Below are positions 23,969 through 29,839 of a stretch of 29,839 nucleotides of DNA, piece after piece. The position numbers were made by a program, and so were the translations under genes. The first letter of the stretch is position 1. Each line of letters begins with the position of its first letter. The notes under the pieces are model-generated. The model saw only the letters and a list, made by a program, of their open reading frames with translations, ran no database searches and had not been told where the DNA came from. Where the stretch lies: assembly GCA_934408705.1 (NCBI GenBank), contig CAKRVL010000026.1, forward strand, positions 1 through 29,839. Direction: 5' to 3'. The stretch comes from an uncultured Blautia sp. (GTDB lineage Bacteria; Bacillota; Clostridia; Lachnospirales; Lachnospiraceae).

Positions 23969-24406
23969 ATGATTCTTCGTGAAATGCTAGTAGATGACCT
24001 GGAACAGGTTATAAAGATTGAGAACGAGATGTTCTCTCCGCCGTGGACCAGGGAGGGCTTTTTTACCTATCTTACACGAAAGGATGCAATGTTTCTGGTG
24101 GTGGAGGAGAAGGGAGAGATTCTGGCTTACTGTGGGCTGATCATGGTTCTGGATGAAGGTGATATTACAAATGTGGCGGTGCGTCCGGACAGACAGAGAG
24201 AGGGAATCGGACATTTTCTCATGGACAGCCTGATCCGTCTTGCCGGTGAGCAGGGCGTGACAACCATCCATCTGGAGGTTCGTGTGGGAAATGAGACCGC
24301 TATCCGGCTTTATGAAAGAATGGGATTTACAAGAGACGGGATCCGTAAGAATTACTATACGGACCCCGTGGAAGATGCTTTACTTATGACACGCCATCCC
24401 AACTGA
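23969..24406 (+). CDS. rimI: Ribosomal protein alanine N-acetyltransferase RimI
   Basis: 145 residues. ATG 23969 is chosen because AGGAGAAG lies before it and it follows the tsaB stop by 16 bases; the longer frame from 23909 would overlap tsaB. It is a GNAT fold enzyme that acetylates the N-terminus of ribosomal protein S18. The acetyl-CoA loop is 'VRPDRQREGIG', preceded by 'ITNVAV'; 'LEVRVGNETAIRLYERMGF' is the RimI signature. The tsaB-rimI pairing is typical for Firmicutes. Its last 52 bases overlap the end of the reverse-strand yfhO-like gene. Confidence 0.95.
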   Translation: MILREMLVDDLEQVIKIENEMFSPPWTREGFFTYLTRKDAMFLVVEEKGEILAYCGLIMVLDEGDITNVAVRPDRQREGIGHFLMDSLIRLAGEQGVTTIHLEVRVGNETAIRLYERMGFTRDGIRKNYYTDPVEDALLMTRHPN

Positions 24407-26925
24407 CTAAGAATCAGAAGCACAGCCGCTGTCAGGCTGAGTATGAACCCAAGTGACTTACCGGGTGCATGAAATTCAATCTGGATTTCATGTGCCCCTT
24501 TTTGTAATGGAAAACCAAGAAATGCTTTGTTTACTTGTATGGGCGTAACCTCTTTTCCGTCTACATATGCGGTATAGCCTCTGGAAAAGGTATAAGAGGT
24601 TACGAAATATCCATTCTCAGGCATATCTATGCTGCCGTTGATGATTTCCTTTCCGGAGGTGCTGCCATCCTGAAATTCCACTATACCCGGATGGGAAAGT
24701 GCAGATAAAGGAATGGTATAGGCATGCACATTTTTGATCTTATAGTTACCTTTGGAATAGGTAATATCCAGAGCCTCCAGCTCTTCATCAGAGGATATCA
24801 TATAGCAAAACCTCTCGTTATTGTTAGGATAAGGCGCTTCAGAGCCGGACAGTCTGTTTCGGATACCATTTATTATAATCGATACATCTTTTTCACCGTC
24901 GTATTCTACATCAAATGAAATAAGCAGAATAGTGGAGCCGGGCAGTGCATGTGGCAGCTGGCAGCGAAGTGTCTCGCTGCTTTTTTCTGTTTTATGCTGG
25001 AAGAAATCCTCTGGTAAAGAGTATTCCTTCATCTGAGAAGTGTAGGGCGCCGATAAGTCCGATAAGTCCGATACAATAGTACGGTTTGTAATGGTATCCA
25101 GTGTCTGCGGGTAAGAAAGCTTATCATAATCGCTTTCTGATAACAACGCAGTACTTCCGTAAGCAATAGGCAGTACATTTTTATTTTCTGCAAGTATATG
25201 ACCGGATTTTTCCTGAAGAGCTGTGTAACCTGCAGGTACTTTATCTGCCTTGGTCTGAATATACCGCACACCCATGAGATATTCCTGGAAAGGATTGGCA
25301 TCTGCTGTCATGGCAACACGGTTCCGGATGCTGATAGGCATTTGCAGAATGTCATACATCAGTTTGTTGTAATTACTGTTGGATATGGATGAATATAATG
25401 TACTTTTGTTCTGATTACCTGTGATCACATAATTGGTATTGTTGGAGGGGTGTTCGATCACATCGAAACGAGCCTGGGGATTTTCACAGTAGCGCTCCAG
25501 ATCCTCCTTGGAAAAATAATCCCTGGATTCGTCGGCTACGGTGACATAATGCTCTTCCTGCCCTTTTGCCAGATAAAGCATGGCTGGGATAGCGAGTAAA
25601 AGCACAAGTCCGCAGAAATCTGCATGCCAGGAGCCTACAGGAACTTTGATTCCCTTTTCCTCCATGAAAATCCCGGCAGAAACGCAGATAAGGAGTAGTA
25701 TCAGATCTGCAGTAATAATGTGCCGTACCTGCTGATTATGTATGAGGAAAAGAAGCTGTACGATTACCGGAATCCCACAGAGCAGTGCCAGCGGCAGGCT
25801 GTGCCGTATTTTTCCATGTCGGAGTCCCTCCAGAGCCTGCGCTGTGAGATACAATATCAAAGGCAGAAATGGAATCAGACATTTGGGACGTACATATAAG
25901 GTGGCGTTTAAAATCCAGTAAAAAATATCAAAAAACAGCAGTATGAAAACAGCAATTGCCAGTTTGCGTGTCTTTTTTTCTCTGATACAGAGGAAAAGAG
26001 CGTACAGGCAGAAAAGAGTCAGTCCGCAGCCGTAGGGACTGTAGAGAATGCTGTCCAGTGTAGGGTTAACTCCCAGAATTTTCAAAAGGGAGGTGGAAGA
26101 ACCGGTGTCTTTTTGGTTTCCAAGGATAGCAAGCCCGGTGGGAAGCAAAAGAAACAGATTCATGGCTACAGCAAAGGACACATCCAGAATATAGTTCCAC
26201 CATATTTTATGCTTTAGCTTTTTTTTCTTCTTATCGGAAGTATTTTTCAGATAATCCGGCAGCAGGTGGCAGATATAGAGGATACAAGCCACGAAGCAGG
26301 AGGGGAAAAAGTAAAAGCTGTGCAAAACACAGAAAAACAGTGAAATTATCAGACCAAGGTGAGGCCGGAATCGGTATATGTCCTGTTCTTTCTGGGCGAA
26401 AATCCTGTCCAGGCAGAGAAATGCCAGAATGAGGAATGGTAAATAATTCACAAACATGATCTGCCGATGAGCCTGGAAAAAACAGTTGGCGCAGAGATAA
26501 AAAAATCCGCAGACAAAGCCGGTAAAATCAGAAAAGCCCTTTTGGTGCAGCCAGTAATAAAGAAGACCACCGCCAAGGAGAATCTCCAGTATAGCATATC
26601 CCTGTATGAACCATTCTGTTTCCACATGAGGGAAAAGATAGGAAACCAGCACATCCGGGCGCATAAATCCATAATAGGAAAGAGAAAAAAAGTTGGTTCC
26701 CCCACCCAGCCCGGTGAAATCAGGAAAAAGATTACCTGTTGCATAGAAATATTTTCTCATGTAATCTGCGATAGTTACATGCTGGGAATACCAGTCTGTC
26801 TCAGATCCAAACCAGGAGCCGGAGGGAATCAGAAGCCAGATAAGAATGCTTCCGGCCGCCAAAAGGAGTAGCAGTGTCAGAGCATTTCTCCAGGTGAATT
26901 TTTGAGTTTTGTTACAGAAAATCAT
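24355..26925 (-). CDS. YfhO family membrane protein
   Basis: 856 residues, reverse strand, with AGGAAGGA before ATG 26925. It is a GT-C-like multispanning protein. A first segment at about 15-35 is followed by 'GSETDWYSQHVTIADYMRKYFYATGNLFPDF', the loop with acidic residues seen in YfhO proteins. About twelve hydrophobic segments follow to residue 470, then a long extracytoplasmic domain (about 480-830) and a final membrane helix ('LGFILSLTAAVLLILSQL'). In Bacillus, YfhO is linked to glycosylation of lipoteichoic acid; a similar envelope role is inferred. It is a single gene whose 3' end overlaps rimI. Confidence 0.92.
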   Translation of the reverse strand: MIFCNKTQKFTWRNALTLLLLLAAGSILIWLLIPSGSWFGSETDWYSQHVTIADYMRKYFYATGNLFPDFTGLGGGTNFFSLSYYGFMRPDVLVSYLFPHVETEWFIQGYAILEILLGGGLLYYWLHQKGFSDFTGFVCGFFYLCANCFFQAHRQIMFVNYLPFLILAFLCLDRIFAQKEQDIYRFRPHLGLIISLFFCVLHSFYFFPSCFVACILYICHLLPDYLKNTSDKKKKKLKHKIWWNYILDVSFAVAMNLFLLLPTGLAILGNQKDTGSSTSLLKILGVNPTLDSILYSPYGCGLTLFCLYALFLCIREKKTRKLAIAVFILLFFDIFYWILNATLYVRPKCLIPFLPLILYLTAQALEGLRHGKIRHSLPLALLCGIPVIVQLLFLIHNQQVRHIITADLILLLICVSAGIFMEEKGIKVPVGSWHADFCGLVLLLAIPAMLYLAKGQEEHYVTVADESRDYFSKEDLERYCENPQARFDVIEHPSNNTNYVITGNQNKSTLYSSISNSNYNKLMYDILQMPISIRNRVAMTADANPFQEYLMGVRYIQTKADKVPAGYTALQEKSGHILAENKNVLPIAYGSTALLSESDYDKLSYPQTLDTITNRTIVSDLSDLSAPYTSQMKEYSLPEDFFQHKTEKSSETLRCQLPHALPGSTILLISFDVEYDGEKDVSIIINGIRNRLSGSEAPYPNNNERFCYMISSDEELEALDITYSKGNYKIKNVHAYTIPLSALSHPGIVEFQDGSTSGKEIINGSIDMPENGYFVTSYTFSRGYTAYVDGKEVTPIQVNKAFLGFPLQKGAHEIQIEFHAPGKSLGFILSLTAAVLLILSQLGWRVISKASSTGSV
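24463..24503 (+). terminator. Terminator of the tsaE-tsaB-rimI operon, inside the opposing yfhO-like gene
   Basis: Bases 24463-24475 pair fully with 24485-24497 (13 bp, two G-U pairs), with a 9-base loop, followed by CTTTTT. It lies about 60 bases after the rimI stop, within reverse-strand coding sequence. Confidence 0.75.
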
Positions 26926-27086
26926 ATTAGAGTCCTTCCTGTTGCTGCAAATGCAAATTGCAGTATATTTTAATCGTTAATAATAAACATATTGAAAGGT
27001 GTTTGTCAAGTCTGGGAAAATACTTGTTTTAAGAAACTGCTTGTGTTAAACTTTTCTGGTACATTGTTCGCCAAGGAGGTGAGTTG

Positions 27087-27125
27087 ATGTGCCAGAGTAT
27101 GTTTAATGAAAAGAGGATATTTTAA
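27087..27125 (+). CDS. Possible 12-codon leader peptide upstream of rnz
   Basis: AAGGAGGTGA, the strongest ribosome binding site in the area, is placed 4-5 bases before ATG 27087. The 12-codon frame ends at TAA 27123-27125, three bases before the rnz ATG. The rnz start itself has only a weak AGAGGA inside this frame, so translational coupling is likely. Confidence 0.45.
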   Translation: MCQSMFNEKRIF

Positions 27126-27128
27126 TAT

Positions 27129-28040
27129 ATGTTAGATGTTTGTCTGGTAGGAACCGGAGGAATGATGCCCCTTCCCAGAAGGTGGCTTACAGCCTTAATG
27201 ACACGGTATAATGGCAGCAGTCTTCTCATTGATTGCGGCGAAGGAACCCAGGTAGCGATTAAGGAAAAGGGGTGGAGCTTTAAGCCCATCGATATAATCT
27301 GTTTCACCCATTATCACGGGGATCACATCAGTGGACTTCCGGGACTCCTTCTTACAATGGGAAATGCCGAGCGCACGGAACCATTAACGCTTATTGGACC
27401 GAAGGGGTTAGAGAGAGTAGTGAATGCTCTTCGCGTAATTGCTCCTGAACTTCCATTTGAATTAAAATTTATTGAGATTAACGGACCGGAGCAGGTGTTT
27501 GAGCTTGACGGATACCGGATCACTGCTTTCAGGGTAAATCACAATGTGCTTTGTTATGGTTACTCCCTGGAGATTCTCCGTCAGGGTAAATTTTCCCCGG
27601 AGCGTGCCCGCGAGCAGGGAATTCCGCTGAAGTATTGGAATCCCCTTCAGAAGGGACAGATCATTGAAGCAGATGGTGTTACCTATACTCCGGATATGGT
27701 GCTTGGTCCGGCGCGAAAAGGTCTGAAGGTTACTTATACCACAGATACCCGTCCTACAGAGTCCATTCTGAAAAATGCGCCAGGTTCAGATCTGTTTATA
27801 TGCGAGGGAATGTACGGTGAGGATGATAAGCTTGAGAAGGCAAAAGGGTATAAGCATATGACCTTCCGTGAGGCTGCAACTATTGCTAAGCAGGCCGAGG
27901 TAGGGGAATTATGGCTGACTCATTACAGTCCGTCTCTGATCCGTCCTGATGAGTACATGGACATGGTGCGGGAGATTTTCCCGAAGGCTTATCCGGGAAA
28001 AGATGGAAAAACAATGGAAATGAATTTTGAAGAGGATTAA
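27129..28040 (+). CDS. rnz: Ribonuclease Z
   Basis: 303 residues, the size of short-form bacterial RNase Z. It is a metallo-beta-lactamase fold endonuclease that cuts the 3' trailer of pre-tRNAs. '[14 protein letters not shown]' opens the protein, and '[14 protein letters not shown]' carries the HxHxDH zinc motif. 'YTTDTRPT' holds the bridging Asp, '[14 protein letters not shown]' the His-containing HEAT-like block, and '[10 protein letters not shown]' the last His. A 4-base gap to tsaD and overlap of tsaD with ispD make one operon. Confidence 0.96.
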   Translation: MLDVCLVGTGGMMPLPRRWLTALMTRYNGSSLLIDCGEGTQVAIKEKGWSFKPIDIICFTHYHGDHISGLPGLLLTMGNAERTEPLTLIGPKGLERVVNALRVIAPELPFELKFIEINGPEQVFELDGYRITAFRVNHNVLCYGYSLEILRQGKFSPERAREQGIPLKYWNPLQKGQIIEADGVTYTPDMVLGPARKGLKVTYTTDTRPTESILKNAPGSDLFICEGMYGEDDKLEKAKGYKHMTFREAATIAKQAEVGELWLTHYSPSLIRPDEYMDMVREIFPKAYPGKDGKTMEMNFEED

Positions 28041-28044
28041 AAAA

Positions 28045-29064
28045 ATGAAAGATACATTAATTCTTGCAATAGAGAGTTCCTGCGATGAAACAGCAGCATC
28101 TGTTGTGAAAAATGGCAGAACTATATTATCAAATGTGATTTCTTCTCAGATTGCCCTTCATACCCTGTATGGAGGTGTTGTGCCTGAGATCGCATCACGT
28201 AAACATATTGAGAAAATCAATCAGGTAATCGAAGAGGCTCTTTCCGAGGCAGATGTGACACTGGATGACCTGGATGCAATCGGGGTTACTTACGGTCCGG
28301 GACTGGTAGGTGCGCTGCTTGTGGGAGTGGCCGAGGCTAAGGCAATCGCTTATGCGAAGAATCTTCCCCTTGTAGGTGTACATCATATTGAAGGCCATGT
28401 TTCTGCCAATTATATCGAGCATCCGGATCTGGAACCACCGTTCCTTTGCCTGATCGTGTCCGGCGGACATACCCATCTTGTGATCGTAAAGGATTACGGA
28501 GAGTTCGAGATATTAGGGCGTACCAGAGATGATGCAGCAGGTGAGGCTTTTGATAAGGTTGCCCGTGCTATAGGACTGGGGTATCCAGGCGGACCAAAGG
28601 TGGATAAGCTTGCCCGTGAGGGAAACCCGGATGCGATTGTTTTTCCAAAGGGAAAATTAGGAGACTGTCCTTATGATTTCAGCTTCAGCGGTGTAAAGTC
28701 TGCTGTACTGAATTATATTAATAATGCTCAGATGAAAGGAGAAGAGATCAACCGCGCCGATCTTGCGGCTTCCTTCCAGAAGTCAGTGGTAGATGTTCTT
28801 GTGGAGCATACTATGCTTGCTGCTGAGGATTACCATATGGATAAGATCGCTATTGCAGGTGGTGTTGCATCCAATGGAGCTTTAAGAGAAGCCATGACGA
28901 AGGCTTGTGAGAAAAGAGGCTATAGCTTTTATCGTCCGTCACCTATTTTCTGTACAGACAATGCGGCAATGATAGGTGTTGCTGCTTATTATGAATATAT
29001 GAAGGGAACACGCCATGGATGGGATCTGAATGCAGTTCCCAATCTGAAGCTGGGAGAGAGATAA
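28045..29064 (+). CDS. tsaD: tRNA t6A threonylcarbamoyltransferase TsaD
   Basis: 339 residues from ATG 28045; the frame continues to 28027 but that would overlap rnz. It transfers the threonylcarbamoyl group to A37 of tRNA with TsaB and TsaE, which are encoded 4 kb upstream. '[15 protein letters not shown]', '[15 protein letters not shown]', the metal-binding 'HHIEGH', '[13 protein letters not shown]' and '[13 protein letters not shown]' are the expected motifs. Its TAA overlaps the ATG of ispD by one base (TAATG). Confidence 0.98.
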   Translation: MKDTLILAIESSCDETAASVVKNGRTILSNVISSQIALHTLYGGVVPEIASRKHIEKINQVIEEALSEADVTLDDLDAIGVTYGPGLVGALLVGVAEAKAIAYAKNLPLVGVHHIEGHVSANYIEHPDLEPPFLCLIVSGGHTHLVIVKDYGEFEILGRTRDDAAGEAFDKVARAIGLGYPGGPKVDKLAREGNPDAIVFPKGKLGDCPYDFSFSGVKSAVLNYINNAQMKGEEINRADLAASFQKSVVDVLVEHTMLAAEDYHMDKIAIAGGVASNGALREAMTKACEKRGYSFYRPSPIFCTDNAAMIGVAAYYEYMKGTRHGWDLNAVPNLKLGER

Positions 29065-29759
29065 TGGAACAGGGCAGATGTACGGCAATTGTTCTGGCAG
29101 CAGGTCAAGGCAAAAGAATGCACAGTAAGATACAGAAGCAGTTTCTGGAGATTGGAGGGAAACCGGTTCTGTATTATTCCCTACAGTGTTTTCAGGAAAA
29201 TCCTTTGATCCGGGATATCATTCTGGTTACCGGAGAGGACATGATTTCCTATTGTGAAAAGGAAATCGTAGAGAAATATAAATTTACTAAGGTGAGCAGG
29301 GTGACTGCCGGTGGAAAAGAACGTTATGATTCTGTATATGCCGGACTATTGTGCTGTGAGAATACTGATTATGTGTATATTCATGATGGGGCAAGACCTT
29401 TTATTGCTGAAGATATGATCCAGAGAGGATATGAGGCTGTAAAGCGTACCGGTGCCTGTGTAATAGGGATGCCATCAAAGGATACCGTGAAGCTTGCAGA
29501 TGCAGACGGCTATATTAAAGAGACTCCGGACAGAAGAATTGTATGGAATATTCAGACACCTCAGATATTTTCATATGCTCTGATTCGTGAAGCATATGAA
29601 AGTATACACAAAAAGGATATGACTGGCGTGACAGATGATGCAATGGTGGTGGAGCAGGAGACTGGCACCAGAATTCTGCTGGTGGAGGGATCTTACCGGA
29701 ATATTAAGATAACCACCCCGGAGGATCTGGCTGTAGCAGAGGCGTTTTTGCAATATTGA
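29064..29759 (+). CDS. ispD: 2-C-methyl-D-erythritol 4-phosphate cytidylyltransferase
   Basis: 231 residues. ATG 29064 overlaps the tsaD stop codon by one base, with GGGAGAGAG before it. The enzyme joins CTP and MEP in the non-mevalonate isoprenoid pathway. 'AIVLAAGQGKRMHS' is the nucleotide-binding signature with the catalytic Arg and Lys; 'TAGGKERYDSVYAGL', 'VYIHDGARPFI' and 'MTGVTDDAMVVEQ' complete the active site. Length is normal. It is the last gene of rnz-tsaD-ispD. Confidence 0.97.
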   Translation: MEQGRCTAIVLAAGQGKRMHSKIQKQFLEIGGKPVLYYSLQCFQENPLIRDIILVTGEDMISYCEKEIVEKYKFTKVSRVTAGGKERYDSVYAGLLCCENTDYVYIHDGARPFIAEDMIQRGYEAVKRTGACVIGMPSKDTVKLADADGYIKETPDRRIVWNIQTPQIFSYALIREAYESIHKKDMTGVTDDAMVVEQETGTRILLVEGSYRNIKITTPEDLAVAEAFLQY

Positions 29760-29789
29760 ATAAATTTTTGAAAAAAATAAAAAATCTTG

Positions 29790-29818
29790 TTGACACAAAA
29801 AGGTTTTGATGATAGAAT
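29790..29818 (+). promoter_or_regulatory. Strong sigma-A promoter reading out of the window
   Basis: A perfect TTGACA (29790-29795), 17-base spacer and TAGAAT (29813-29818), preceded by an A/T-rich stretch like an UP element. No start codon follows in the remaining 21 bases. It probably drives a gene or stable RNA beyond the edge. Confidence 0.8.
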
Positions 29819-29839
29819 ACGTTTTGCACTGACAGAGAC

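Noticed and set aside
26945..26963. CTGCAA...TTGCAG inverted repeat upstream of the yfhO-like gene
   Set aside because: Six-base arms in AT-rich DNA are expected by chance, and no regulator or second copy supports an operator.

Overview
The window reads as chromosomal DNA of a low-to-moderate GC Firmicute, most likely a gut Lachnospiraceae/Clostridia member (Blautia-, Dorea- or Ruminococcus-like). The basis is strong AGGAGG-type ribosome binding sites, HprK, a UPF0371 gene, a tsaE-tsaB-rimI cluster, an Rpn/YhgA-type nuclease and a Clostridia-style collagen-like protein. Species assignment is inference; no rRNA or tRNA gene is present.

Region 1 (1-6330) is an accessory island, visibly more AT-rich than the rest. 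It starts with the 3' end of a DUF234-type ATPase/nuclease gene and a terminator. Next comes a compact cluster of four genes: a SEFIR/TIR-like protein, an ApeA-like HEPN protein with an R-x4-H motif, a 217-residue protein of unknown type, and a 91-residue frame with no usual start codon. This pairing of a SEFIR sensor/effector with a HEPN RNase looks like an undescribed abortive-infection type defence system and is the main candidate novelty. After a 31-bp perfect palindrome follow an Rpn-family nuclease gene and a DNA-binding-like protein that may carry an internal deletion.

Region 2 (6330-10800) encodes cell-surface and secreted functions. Two exported proteins of unknown function are divergently transcribed. 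Downstream is a 619-residue fusion of a family 2 glycosyltransferase, a TPR-like middle and an uninterrupted 56-triplet collagen (Gly-X-Y) domain with a cysteine cluster. An enzyme fused to a likely glycan-accepting structural domain is the second notable find.

Region 3 (10800-29839) is mostly housekeeping: UPF0371 (reverse), ftsH, uvrC, hprK, a ROK glucokinase, a class A penicillin-binding protein (reverse), a YigZ/IMPACT protein, a cyclophilin (reverse), tsaE-tsaB-rimI, a YfhO membrane protein (reverse), rnz-tsaD-ispD, and a strong promoter pointing out of the right edge. The theme is tRNA maturation (t6A by TsaB/D/E, 3' end by RNase Z), protein quality control, carbon-source signalling (HprK with glucokinase) and envelope assembly.

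Most convergent gene pairs are separated by bidirectional hairpin terminators. The exception is rimI/yfhO, which overlap and where the rimI terminator lies inside the yfhO coding sequence. No stretch over 300 bases lacks a gene or candidate gene. No CRISPR array, insertion sequence, tRNA or rRNA was seen.
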